Shown in pieces: positions 1 to 9,344 of a DNA stretch of 64,000 bases. How positions within the stretch are numbered: the stretch's first letter is position 1; each line of letters begins with the position of its first letter. Where the stretch lies: contig CAWGTB010000005.1 of the NCBI GenBank assembly GCA_963825405.1, positions 744,001 through 808,000 of the forward strand, in the 5' to 3' direction. The notes beneath the pieces were generated by a model that was not told the DNA's origin, ran no database searches, and saw only the letters and a list, made by a program, of their open reading frames with translations. The translations under genes were made by a program, and so were the position numbers. Origin of the DNA: JACPNO01 sp963825405. GTDB lineage: Bacteria; Acidobacteriota; Terriglobia; Bryobacterales; Bryobacteraceae.

Positions 1-1488
1 TCATCCACGCGGCGAAAAGTTACGGCCGGGTCGTCCGATCCGAGCTTGGCCTGGCGGGCGGAAAAGCCAGTAATCTCAAGCTGGCTGACATCTTCCACGG
101 ACAATGCATTCTTCCATTTGGCGGAAGCGGGCTGGTCCCAATTCACTTCGACGTCCTTCAACTTGAAGTTTTTCGCCCAGCGGATTTTCATCGCTTGTTC
201 CGCGGTTTCGAGTGGCGAAGCAGGGTCGTGCGACAGAAACAGTTTCACGTTTTCCAGGCTTACGTTTTCCAGCCAGCTATCGGGATGGCCGTTGATGCCG
301 CTGGTGCCCATGCCGCGCGCGACTACATTGCGGATAATCACATTGCGAATCGCGCCGATTTTGGCGTTGGCGTCCGTTTTGTTGTCGATTTCGCCGCGCC
401 GCAGGATGTTGAAGTGGATCGGATCGCCATCGCCCCACCAGAACCAATCGTGGCGCACGGTTTCGATGGTCATGTTGGAAATCACCACATCGCTGACGTA
501 GCCTTCGTTGAAAGTCATGAAGGCGATGCCGCGATTGGACGCCGTGATTACGGAGTTGTCGATGGTGACTTTGCGAATGCAATTCTGGTTGCCGTCGCAG
601 AACTTGACGGCGCTCGATGCGGACGAGAGGCGGCAGTTGGTCACGGTGATGTTCTCGCAGGGAAGCGCCGGGCCCCAGGAATCGGACGAATAAAAGACCA
701 CCGCGTCGTCGCCGGTTTCGATGGTGCTGTTGGCAATGTGAACGTCTTTGCAGCCGTCCGGATCGATGCCATCCGCCCACACCGCTTCTTTCAAACTGGA
801 GTGAATGTAGACGCCGTCGATCACCAACCGCTCACAGGCGTACGGGTTGATGTTCCAGCTCCGGGAGCGAATAAACGAGAGGCCGGCGATGCGGACATCC
901 TTGCAGCGGATCAGCAGGATCATGCGCGGAAAAACGGTTTCGTTGGGAAATCCGCCGGGAAACGAGCGCAGCAGTGGCTTGCCCAGGGACCTTCATGAGC
1001 AGCATGTGCGGGCGGATGTAGGCGTCGTCGAAATCCATGTTGCGCCACAGGTATTCGGCCTGGCCATCGACGGTGCCGCGGCCTTCGATGGTGATGTTGT
1101 CGACATCCTCGCCGAAGAAAACTGCGGCGCGGTCTTTCTTCGGTCCGATGTAAAAATCCGCGCCGTTCTTCGAAGCGAATAGCGTGGCGCCGGATTCCAG
1201 GTAAATGCGGACGTGGCTGCGCAGACGAATCGTGCCTGAGGTGTACTCGCCCGCCGGAATCAGAACCGTGCCTCCGCCGGCCGCGGCGCAGGTGTCGACG
1301 GCCTTCTGAATGGCAGCCTGAGCGTTGTCGGACTTCTTGCCGGTGGCCCCGAAATCACGGACGTTGTATCTGGAATCCCTGGCGTCGGCGCGCAGAAGGC
1401 CGCCCGCAAAAAGCGGAATAGCAAAACAAAGCGCTCTCAAAGTTCGCTGATGCAAGGAATGCCTCCTACGGCGTTGTCCGGTTCTCAT
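1..1488 (-). CDS. Glycoside hydrolase family 28 (polygalacturonase-like), 3' end beyond window, one frameshift
   Basis: Secreted right-handed beta-helix enzyme of the pectinase type. The N-terminus has a basic segment and a hydrophobic signal peptide, followed by the typical YNVRDFGATG start of GH28/pectate-lyase-3 proteins and a repeated A-IQKAVD-C-GGGTV pattern. In the second reading frame, below about position 990, the segment WADGIDPDGC followed by TGDDAVVF matches the GH28 catalytic block with paired aspartates. The frame changes near 991, where AAGGTCC would read AAGTCC if one G were removed; the two halves then join smoothly. The gene runs off the left edge. It is divergent from the serine hydrolase at 1505. 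Substrate (pectin, rhamnogalacturonan or another polyuronide) cannot be told from sequence alone. Confidence 0.8.
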
Positions 1489-1504
1489 AGCCTACTATGA
1501 GGAA

Positions 1505-2596
1505 ATGCTAATCGTGAAACGGCGGCTTTTTCTGGCGATGGGATGCCTGCTGCCGGTGGCTTTGCTGGCGCAGCCCGCGGTCCTTGCGCCGGAGAAGATT
1601 CGCCGGATCGAGCAGGCGGTGGCGGCGCAGATGTCGCGCAACAGCATTCCGGGAGTTTCGATTGCCATCGCCGGCGGCTCGCAACTGCGCTGGGCTGCGG
1701 GCTACGGCATGGCCGATTTGGAAAATTTCGTACCGGTGACGCCTCTGACAGAGATTCGGCTGGGCTCGATCTCGAAGCCGATTACGGCGATCGCGGTGAT
1801 GCAATTGGTGGAGCAAGGCAAGATCGATCTCGATGGCGAGATTCAACGCTACGTGCCCTCGTTTACAAAGAAGCAGTGGCCAGTCACCATCCGTGAACTG
1901 CTGGGGCACTTGGGCGGAGTGAGGCACTATAGCGGCGACGACGAAGAAGGCAGCACGCGGCATTACTCGGACCGCACGGAGCCTCTCAAGATTTTCGCCG
2001 GCGATCCGCTGCTGGTCGAGCCGGGTACACGATTTTCCTACACGACCTATGGCTTCAACCTGCTGGGCGCGGCCGTCGAAACCGCATCCGGCGAGAAATT
2101 CCTGGACTACGTACAGGCGCACATCTTCCAGCCCGCCGGCATGGAGCACATTCGCGATGACAGCACTTTCGCGATCATTCCGCATCGGGCACGAGGCTAC
2201 CGGCTCACCGCCAACGGCAACATCGAGAATTGCGCACTTGCCGACACCAGCAACAAGATTCCTGGCGGCGGGATGATCTCGACCGCATCCGATCTGGTGA
2301 AGTTTGCGCTGGCGGTCAACAGTGGAACGCTGGTCAAAAAGGAAACGATGGAGCTGATGATCACGCCGCAGCACACGCGCGACGGTAAACCGACGGTCTA
2401 CGGCCTGGGCTTCTTCGTTGGCGAGCTGGAGGGGCACCGGCGGGCAGGGCATGGCGGCGGCCAGCAAGGCATATCCACGGACCTGGTATTCTTCCCTGCC
2501 GAGGGCGTGGCGTTGGCGATCATGGTCAATTTGGAGGCAGCTCGCGGCTTGCACGAATTGACGGACGAGGTATCGAAGATCGTCCTTGCGCAGTAG
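1505..2596 (+). CDS. Secreted serine hydrolase, class C beta-lactamase / esterase family
   Basis: 363 residues with an N-terminal signal peptide (hydrophobic residues 8-22, ending LLAQ). The SxxK motif is S88-I-S-K91, a YTT motif at 179-181 fills the YxN position, and an HGGG segment near residue 320 matches the third motif. This is the beta-lactamase-fold (PF00144) architecture shared by LACTB-like proteases, esterases and penicillin-binding proteins; most non-clinical members are esterases or peptidases, so resistance should not be assumed. The start is the ATG at 1505; a TACTAT hexamer lies only 6 bases upstream, and GAGGAA touches the start, so the mRNA leader may be very short. Confidence 0.85.
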   Translation: MLIVKRRLFLAMGCLLPVALLAQPAVLAPEKIRRIEQAVAAQMSRNSIPGVSIAIAGGSQLRWAAGYGMADLENFVPVTPLTEIRLGSISKPITAIAVMQLVEQGKIDLDGEIQRYVPSFTKKQWPVTIRELLGHLGGVRHYSGDDEEGSTRHYSDRTEPLKIFAGDPLLVEPGTRFSYTTYGFNLLGAAVETASGEKFLDYVQAHIFQPAGMEHIRDDSTFAIIPHRARGYRLTANGNIENCALADTSNKIPGGGMISTASDLVKFALAVNSGTLVKKETMELMITPQHTRDGKPTVYGLGFFVGELEGHRRAGHGGGQQGISTDLVFFPAEGVALAIMVNLEAARGLHELTDEVSKIVLAQ

Positions 2597-2624
2597 GGCT
2601 GCGCGCGGTGTTACCGTAACGAAT

Positions 2625-3758
2625 ATGAACCGTCGCGCCTTTCTTTTCTCCGCCCCGTTGGCTTCCGCCGCCGCACAAACCGCCGGACATGCGGCCCCTC
2701 GCGTGGCTGCGGCCAAGCCGGTTGTTTTTCTAGGAGACGGCGTGCGCCTGACGCCGGCGGAGTATGGAGGCGTACTGGCTTCACTCACCGAAGCCGATCG
2801 CGACAACTACTGCCAGGGCGGGGCGGTAGAGGCGCTGGAAAATCGCATGGCGGCTCTTTTAGGCAAAGAGAGCGCCATGTTTTTTCCCACCGGCACGATG
2901 GCCAACCACCTGGCTTTGCGCGCACTGGCCGGTGACCGGCGCCGCGTTCTGGTCCAGCGCGAAAGCCACACCTACAACGACGAAGGCGATGGCGCCGGCA
3001 TGCTGAGCGGGCTGAATCTGGTGCCGCTCGGGTCGGGCCGGGCGACCTACACGCTGGAGGAAGTGGAAGGCGAAATCCGCCATTTCGAAATGAATCACGG
3101 CTACCGCGTGGTTCCGGTGGGGGCGTTGGAAATCGAATCGCCTGTGCGCCGCCGGATGGGCGAGGTCTTCGACTTCAACGAGATGAAAAGGATCACCGAG
3201 TTTGCCAAGCGCAACCAGATCGGCACGCATTTGGATGGCGCGCGGCTGCTGCTGGCCCCGGCTTACACCGGCATTGCGCCGGCGCAATATGCGGCCCTGT
3301 TCGATACGGTCTACGTTTCGCTCTACAAGTACCTGGGTGCCGGGTCGGGTGCGATTCTGGCCGGGCCGCGCACTGTGCTGGCCAGCATCGCGCCGGTCCG
3401 CCATCAGATGGGCGGGCTGGTGTACGGGGCGTGGATGTCGGCCGCCATTGCCCTGCACTCACTCGACGGCTTCGACGAAAGGTTCAAGCGCGTGGCTGCG
3501 GCGTCGGAGGAATTCCTGCGGCTGATTGCTCGCGACGAGCGTGTGAAGGTGGAGCGCATTCGGGCGGGAACCAACATTGCACGAGCGCATCTGGCGGCGG
3601 ATGATATTGTCGCCGTGGGGCAGCGTCTGGAGGCAGCGCGTATGGTGGTACGCCAGACCGAGAAGGGATCACGCACGCTGTTGCTGCAATTCAATGAATC
3701 TATTCTGCAACGGCCCGCGGCCGATCTGGCGCGCGATTTCGTGCAGGCGCTGGGTTAA
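2625..3758 (+). CDS. Threonine aldolase / beta-eliminating lyase family PLP enzyme with signal-like N-terminus
   Basis: 377 residues from the ATG at 2625. The fold-type I PLP features are present: FFPTGTMAN at 87-94, HLDGAR at 202-207 (cofactor-binding aspartate) and the Schiff-base lysine K235 in SLYKYLGAGSG. The family (PF01212) cleaves beta-hydroxy amino acids or performs beta-elimination. The N-terminus begins MNRRAFLFSAPLASAAAQ, resembling a twin-arginine signal, which is odd for an enzyme that is usually cytoplasmic and suggests export. It follows the serine hydrolase by 28 bases on the same strand and may be co-transcribed. Exact substrate is unknown. Confidence 0.8.
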   Translation: MNRRAFLFSAPLASAAAQTAGHAAPRVAAAKPVVFLGDGVRLTPAEYGGVLASLTEADRDNYCQGGAVEALENRMAALLGKESAMFFPTGTMANHLALRALAGDRRRVLVQRESHTYNDEGDGAGMLSGLNLVPLGSGRATYTLEEVEGEIRHFEMNHGYRVVPVGALEIESPVRRRMGEVFDFNEMKRITEFAKRNQIGTHLDGARLLLAPAYTGIAPAQYAALFDTVYVSLYKYLGAGSGAILAGPRTVLASIAPVRHQMGGLVYGAWMSAAIALHSLDGFDERFKRVAAASEEFLRLIARDERVKVERIRAGTNIARAHLAADDIVAVGQRLEAARMVVRQTEKGSRTLLLQFNESILQRPAADLARDFVQALG

Positions 3759-3767
3759 AAAGACGGG

Positions 3768-4277
3768 CTACGCGGACCGGCGTGCCACCAGAGTCAAACT
3801 CGTCTTGCGCTGTTGTTTCACTTCTTCGTCGGCCTTGCGCCATTCGGCTTCGGCTTTGGCGCGGCGCTCCAATTCCGCTTCGGCTTTCTGGCGAAGCTGC
3901 GAACAATCGACCACACAGTAGCACTCCCAGCTGTCAGGCAACGCTCTGCCACCCGGGGTTGCGGCGAATGCGGGCTTCTTTTGCAACGGATCGATGACCT
4001 TGGTGATGGCTTCCAAGCTGTCGCTTTCGACGGCGTGAGGGAAATTGCTGAGGACTTGCTCGAGCAGGCGGACGCTCGATTCGGCGCGATCACGGTTGGC
4101 GACGTGTTTGAGCGACCACGTCACAGCGAGCGGATGCCCGATGGTCGCCAGGAGCTTGGCAGCATTGCGTTGACGGTCTTCGCTGCGGTGTTCAAGCGAC
4201 GCCGCGAGTTCTTCGATCGCCCGTTGACGGGTGACGCCGTCGGGCGATTCCAACTGTGATTTCCACCACCAGAGCAT
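3768..4277 (-). CDS. Hypothetical alpha-helical protein, HEAT-like
   Basis: 169 residues with no family I recognise. The sequence is strongly helical: residues 15-100 read like two or three degenerate HEAT-type helical pairs, and the C-terminal third (about 125-160) is a charged Ala/Glu/Lys/Arg coiled-coil. There is no signal peptide or membrane segment, so a cytoplasmic scaffold or adaptor is possible. The gene follows the J-domain gene on the same strand with a 27-base gap, which suggests a two-gene operon and a link to chaperone work. Convergent with the PLP lyase, 9 bases away. Confidence 0.6.
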   Translation of the reverse strand: MLWWWKSQLESPDGVTRQRAIEELAASLEHRSEDRQRNAAKLLATIGHPLAVTWSLKHVANRDRAESSVRLLEQVLSNFPHAVESDSLEAITKVIDPLQKKPAFAATPGGRALPDSWECYCVVDCSQLRQKAEAELERRAKAEAEWRKADEEVKQQRKTSLTLVARRSA

Positions 4278-4304
4278 CGTCTTTACCTTTCCGTTGCCAC
4301 GCTG

Positions 4305-4952
4305 CTACGCGACAGCCTGTTTTGTTTCCCGAATCCCCATGCTCTCCAACGTGCACCCGGCTCCGTCCTCGGAACGAGAGCTGCCCGTTTCCGCCGACAT
4401 CAGCAGCCGTTGGATCACGCCGCTGCGCGCCATGTTCTTTTCGATGTAGTCGATTCCTTCCGCCGTGATGACCAGGTCGCTATTGCCCGAGGTTTTCACA
4501 AACTGCTTTTCCTGCAGGTACCAGGCGGTGAACATCAGGTGTTCGCGCGGGAAACCCATCATCTGTTCCAGTTCCAGGATCGACAGGCCCGGCACTTCCG
4601 GATTGGTGCGGCGCCGGTGATAGAGCAGACACAGCACGCCCATGCGGCGATTCGGCTCCCCTTCCAGTCCGACGGTAAATTCGCGCAGCTCGAAAATGGG
4701 CAGCGGCTCCACATTGCGAAGGCTGTACTGGGTGTCGTAACAGGCTCGCTTTTGGGCATCCGAAAGAGTCTCGTAGGCCTGTTTCAAGAGCAGGAACTTG
4801 TTGACGTCGCCGGTGTGCGGATTGTCGGGATGATATCTCGCCACGAGCATCCGAAAAACTCGCTGAACGGTATCCAGCTCAGCGTTGGGGCTGATTTGCA
4901 TCAGCTCGTAGTAATCGACGAAACGTTCGTTTGACTGTGTCTCGAAGCTCAT
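4305..4952 (-). CDS. J-domain (DnaJ-like) co-chaperone protein
   Basis: 215 residues from the ATG at 4952 (MSFETQ); an upstream in-frame start would add 24 residues that do not look conserved. Residues 13-75 form a J domain: YYEL at the start, the HPD tripeptide at 41-43 that stimulates DnaK ATPase, and YETLSDAQKRACYD closing the domain. There is no Gly/Phe-rich region, zinc centre or DnaJ C-terminal domain, so it is a type III J protein. The remaining 130 residues carry a winged-helix-like segment (LSILELEQMMGFPREHLMF and following) of unknown role. Likely co-transcribed with the helical protein downstream. Confidence 0.8.
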   Translation of the reverse strand: MSFETQSNERFVDYYELMQISPNAELDTVQRVFRMLVARYHPDNPHTGDVNKFLLLKQAYETLSDAQKRACYDTQYSLRNVEPLPIFELREFTVGLEGEPNRRMGVLCLLYHRRRTNPEVPGLSILELEQMMGFPREHLMFTAWYLQEKQFVKTSGNSDLVITAEGIDYIEKNMARSGVIQRLLMSAETGSSRSEDGAGCTLESMGIRETKQAVA

Positions 4953-5148
4953 GGTTTGCGTCCTGCCTTCACAGGTATTAATCGCAGTTAAGCGAGCCAG
5001 TCCAAAGCGGGAATACTCCTGCAAACGCTTGCTAACTATTGGCTATAGCTCGCGGACAACATGCAGCCAGGCGGGTAAAGACCTGAATAAGGCCGGGACT
5101 TCGCCCTCTTATGAAGAATCGTCAGCTCCAGTAAAATTTGAGAAACAT

Positions 5149-5391
5149 ATGGTTGACGATCCAGCGATGTCCATGTCTATGAGTGTTTCAGACGGCCCGG
5201 AAACGGTGCCGGCGGATCCGTTAGAGGAGGACTTGGACCAGCGCATCTACCGGACACTGGCGCGTAACTGCATAACGGATCACAAGAAACGAACGGCACG
5301 CACCAAGAGGGCTACTTCGATCTCCGTGACGCTGATAAGCGCCGCTTCCTTTATGGCTCTGATGGCGATTGGCTATTTGGCTGCCCGATAG
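5149..5391 (+). CDS. Small C-terminally anchored membrane protein, unknown function
   Basis: 80 residues from the ATG at 5149. The N-terminal 50 residues are acidic and soluble (Met/Ser-rich start, then EEDLDQRIYRTLARN), followed by a basic patch KKRTARTKR and a single hydrophobic segment of about 20 residues at the C-terminus, ending YLAAR. The topology is that of a tail-anchored inner-membrane protein with the N-terminus in the cytoplasm. Its last 41 bases overlap the 3' end of the convergent membrane-protein gene. I do not recognise the family. Confidence 0.5.
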   Translation: MVDDPAMSMSMSVSDGPETVPADPLEEDLDQRIYRTLARNCITDHKKRTARTKRATSISVTLISAASFMALMAIGYLAAR

Positions 5392-6202
5392 CCGAATACC
5401 TACTTGATGTGATCCGTAATAGCAGGCAGCCGTGCAGCAGCATGGCTGCGAGCGACGCCAGGCCGAATGCTGACCCAATACTGAACCGCGTCAGGGCGCC
5501 AGCCAAGACAAAAAAGAACAGCGCGAAGGTGAACGAGCCCAGCACCACGCCGCGCAGCAGGCGGGCCGCGACCTCTCCGCCCTCGGCGCGCTGAGTGAAC
5601 GCCGCCAGGATTGTCGAATAGACAGGGAATGGCGCGATCAGGCCGGTCAGGCTGGGGCCGAGCCATGCCGCCATGCCGGTCAAACCCAACACCAGCGCAG
5701 TCGCGGCGGCCATCCGGATGAAAATCTCCGAGCGCGGAGCTTTGGCGGCGATCGGCCCGGCGGGCGTCTTGGGAAACAGCGCCAGCGTCAGAAAGAGTGC
5801 GGCGACGGCGGCCAGGTAAGTGACCGGCAGGGACAACGAGACCCGCGTGAACATCAACGTGGTCACCAGGTAGGCGCCCCAACCTGCCCAGGTGCTGCCC
5901 AGCCATCCGAGGCGGGTGCAGACGCGCCCGTAGACCAGGCAAAAGGCCGCGACGGAGATCAAGCCCATGATGGCACCTTTGGACGCCGCCGCCGCGAACG
6001 GCTCGCCGCGCTCCATCGCCAGAAAGAAAATGACCGGCCCGGAGGTAAGCGGCAGGCCCACCAGCCAGCCTGTGATGGCGGGTCCCCAGCGGCGTCCGGC
6101 CAAACTGACCAAGCCGATAAACAGCGGGGTGAGCGTGAGCTTAAGGACGAGGAGCAACTCCGATTCTAGTACTGATGGTCGGAAACCGCTCCCTTCGGTC
6201 AC
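5351..6202 (-). CDS. Polytopic membrane protein of unknown function
   Basis: About 283 residues with eight or nine predicted transmembrane helices spread along the whole length. A conserved-looking segment GWLVGLPLTSGPVIFFLA lies near residue 45-63; the helical hairpins repeat in two halves, which suggests an internal duplication. No transporter or enzyme family can be named from the sequence. The true start may be a TTG or GTG slightly downstream (before LLLVLKLTLTP). It is divergent from the PSD1 gene at 6284. Confidence 0.6.
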   Translation of the reverse strand: MTEGSGFRPSVLESELLLVLKLTLTPLFIGLVSLAGRRWGPAITGWLVGLPLTSGPVIFFLAMERGEPFAAAASKGAIMGLISVAAFCLVYGRVCTRLGWLGSTWAGWGAYLVTTLMFTRVSLSLPVTYLAAVAALFLTLALFPKTPAGPIAAKAPRSEIFIRMAAATALVLGLTGMAAWLGPSLTGLIAPFPVYSTILAAFTQRAEGGEVAARLLRGVVLGSFTFALFFFVLAGALTRFSIGSAFGLASLAAMLLHGCLLLRITSSRYSAIGQPNSQSPSEP

Positions 6203-6283
6203 GGCTCGGATTCGTAGGTAAGGACTTTGTCATCAGGGATTTGTGGCTGAGCAGCCGAGTTTGTAATGCTACAATCAACGTGC

Positions 6284-9200
6284 ATGAAACTGGTTGTGAT
6301 TCTCCTCGCTGGCGTGGCCTTCGCGGCCGATGCCACGGTTGAATTCAACCGCGATATCCGGCCCATCCTTTCTGACAAATGCTTTACCTGCCATGGTCCG
6401 GACCCTGGCAATCGCAAAACGGCGCTGCGTTTCGATACCGAAGCTGGCGCGCAGCCTGCTTTCGTGGCTGGCAATCCGGCGGCGAGCAAGATTATCCAGC
6501 GGATCACTTCGGTCGATCCGGCGGTGCGGATGCCGCCCGCCTATGCGGGGCACGATAAGCTGAGCGATCGCGAAATCGAATTGATCCGGCAGTGGATTGC
6601 GCAGGGCGCGCAGTGGCAAAAGCACTGGTCGTTCCTGCCGCCGAAACGCGCGCCGCTGCCGGCGCTGCAAAATCCTAGCTGGGTGCGAAATCCGATTGAC
6701 GCGTTCGTTCTGGCGCGGCTGGAGCGAGACGGTTTGCATCCTTCTCCGGAGGCCTCGCGCAGCACTCTCATTCGCCGGGTGACGCTGGATCTTACCGGCT
6801 TGCCGCCCACGCCGGCCGAGGTCGACGCCTTTCTGAACGACGCGTCGCCGAATGCTTATGAAAAAGTTGTGGACCGCCTGCTGGCCTCGCCGCGCTATGC
6901 CGAGCGCATGGCCGTGCGCTGGCTCGATGCCGCGCGCTACGCCGACACCAACGGCTATCAGACCGATGGCGAGCGCAGCATGTGGCGGTGGCGCGATTGG
7001 GTGATCGACGGCATTTCAGCGCAACATGCCGTTCGATCAGTTCACCGTCGAGCAGATTGCCGGCGACATGCTGCCCAACGCTACGCTCGAGCAGCGCATC
7101 GCCACCGGCTTCCATCGCAATCACCGCACCAGCGGCGAAGGCGGCAGCATTCCCGAAGAACTGCGCGTGGAATATGTGGCGGATCGCGTGGAGACAACCT
7201 CGATCGTGTGGATGGGGCTGACTGTCGGTTGCGCCCGCTGCCACGATCACAAGTACGATCCGGTGAAGCAGAAAGAGTTCTACCAGATATTCGCGTTCTT
7301 CAACAATGTTCCGGAAAAAGGCTTGGTCTATAACCAGGGCAACGACGTGCCGTACGTGAAAGCGCCGACTCCGGAGCAGTCGGCTAAGTTAGACGAGTTG
7401 AACCAACGCGCGGCTGATGCCGAGCAGCAATACGCGAGACTGCAGCCCGAGTTGCGCAAGGCGCAGGTAGCCTGGGAGCGCAGGATCGCGAAGGCGCCTT
7501 CGATCGATTGGTCGATTCGGGATGGCCTGGTGTTTTACGATTCGCTCGACTGGGGGACCGCGCCGGCCGCGGCCGAGCAGGGAAAAATCGGCAAGGCGGC
7601 GAGCTTTGATGGCAAGCAGTTCATCGACTCCGGCGATTACGCCAAGTTCAGTTACATGGATCCGTTTACCTACGCGGCTTGGATTAAACCCACTGCGCCC
7701 GACGGAGCCATCGTTTCGCGCATGGAGGATTACTTCGAAGGCCAGGGGCACGGGCTGTTTCTGAAAGACGGCAAGCTGCGCCTGCACATCATCCTGCGCT
7801 ACGCCGACATCGGCTTGCGCGTGGAGAGCGAAGAGCCGATCGCCATGGACCGGTGGCAGCACGTCGCGGTGACGTTACGACGGCTACATGGATGCCAAGG
7901 GCGTCAAAATGTACGTCGACGGCCAGCCGCGCAAGATCAAGATTCTGTTTGACGATCTGAATTATCCGTTCACTTCGAAGGAAACGTTCAAAATCGGCGC
8001 CGGCGGCGGCTTGCGATTCCAAGGCCTGATCGACGATGTGCGCGTTTACAATATCGCGCTCTCGCCCGAGCAGGCGGCAGTGCTGCCGCTGCTCGAGAGC
8101 GTCAAAGAGATCGCCGCGATTCGGCCGACGTCCCGCACCAAAGCGCAGCAGGACAAGCTGAATTTCTGCTTCCTCGATCGCTTCGCTTCGCCAAAAATTC
8201 AAGACGCGCGCCGGGAAATGCTGGCGGCGCAGAAAAAGCGGCTGAAATACGACGAGTCCATACAGACCGTCATGGTGATGCAGGATAGCGCCACGCCGCG
8301 CGATGCTTTCGTGCTGCGGCGCGGCGCTTACGATGCTCACGGCGAAAAAGTGACGGCGGGTGTACCGGCGTTTCTGCCTCCGATGCGTGAGGATTGGCCG
8401 AAGAACCGGCTTGGGCTTAGCGCGCTGGCTGGTCGATCCGTCGAATCCGCTCACTGCGCGTGTGACCGTAAATCGTTTCTGGCAGATGTTGTTTGGGCTG
8501 GGGCTGGTGCGAGACGGTTGAAGACTTCGGCTCGCAAGGCGAATGGCCCGTCAATCCGGCGTTGCTCGACTGGCTGGCCGTCGAGTTCATGGAGAGCGGC
8601 TGGAACGTTAAAGGCATTCTCAAAACCATGGTGATGAGCGCGACTTACCGGCAGTCTTCCAAAGTGACGCCGGAGCTGCTGCAGAAAGATCCGGAGAACC
8701 GGCTGCTGGCTCGCGGCGCGCGCATGCGTTTGCCGGCGGAGGCGATTCGCGATCAGGCGCTGGCGATTTCCGGGTTGCTGACGGAGAAAATCGGCGGGCC
8801 GTCGGTAAAGCCATATCAGCCGCCAGGGCTCTGGCAGGAACTTGCAGGCGGAAACTATGAACCGGATAAAGGCGCGGATCTCTATCGCCGCAGTCTCTAT
8901 ACGTATTGGAGACGGACCATCGCGCCGCCTGCGATGGTTACTTTCGATTCCTCCAATCGCGAGCAATGCATCGTGCGCGAGACGCGAACCAACACGCCGC
9001 TGCAGGCGCTCGATCTGATGAACGATGTGACCTACGTGGAAGCGTCGCGGAAATTTGCCGAGCGGATTCTGGCGGAAGGCGGTGCAGTTCCGGCGGAACG
9101 TATTGCCTATGGTTTCCGGCTGGCACTGGCACGGGCGCCGAAGCCGGCGGAGACTGCAGTGTTGCTCACTGCGTTCAGTCAATTTGAGGAGCGCTTCCGT

Positions 9201-9341
9201 CCCGACGCCCGAGCGGCCTCCGCGTTGCTTCGAGAAGGCGATTCGGCGCAAGCGAAAAATCTCGACCCTGGCGAGCTGGCTGCGTACACGGGCGTGGCTA
9301 GCCTGATTTTGAATCTCGATGAAACGGTGACCAAGGAGTAA
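6284..9341 (+). CDS. PSD1 / DUF1549-DUF1553 cytochrome c domain protein with LamG insert, four frameshifts
   Basis: Large secreted protein of the Planctomycete-cytochrome type. After a signal peptide (MKLVVILLAGVAFA) come a haem-c motif CFTCHG with the PSCyt1 pattern, a DUF1549 region (LTGLPPTPAEVDAFL, then DAARYADTNGYQ), a laminin-G/concanavalin-like insert (about positions 7540-8080), and a DUF1553 region rich in FGSQGEWP, ATYRQSS and NTPLQALDLMND. The reading frame breaks near 7010, 7876, 8418 and 8511; removing one base of a short run each time restores the family sequence. The DUF1501 gene starts 3 bases after the stop, the standard pairing in Acidobacteria and Planctomycetes. The pair is thought to work on extracellular polysaccharide or in electron transfer, but its reaction is not established. 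Confidence 0.85.
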
Positions 9342-9344
9342 GCC

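Noticed and set aside
1505..2596. Antibiotic-resistance beta-lactamase
   Set aside because: The motifs fit the wide serine beta-lactamase-like family, where most environmental members are esterases or peptidases; nothing specific to drug hydrolysis is visible.
1508..2806. Long open frame on the minus strand opposite the serine hydrolase
   Set aside because: It is antisense to a well-conserved gene, has Arg/His-rich composition and no recognisable motif; such frames are common in GC-rich DNA.
6241..6275. TTGTGG (6241) with TACAAT (6270) as a complete sigma-70 promoter
   Set aside because: The 23-base spacer is too long; only the -10-like element is kept as a tentative observation.
6266..9341. 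PSD1 region as four separate genes
   Set aside because: The pieces follow the exact domain order of one PSD1 protein, and one-base deletions rejoin them; separate genes would lack starts and ribosome-binding sites.
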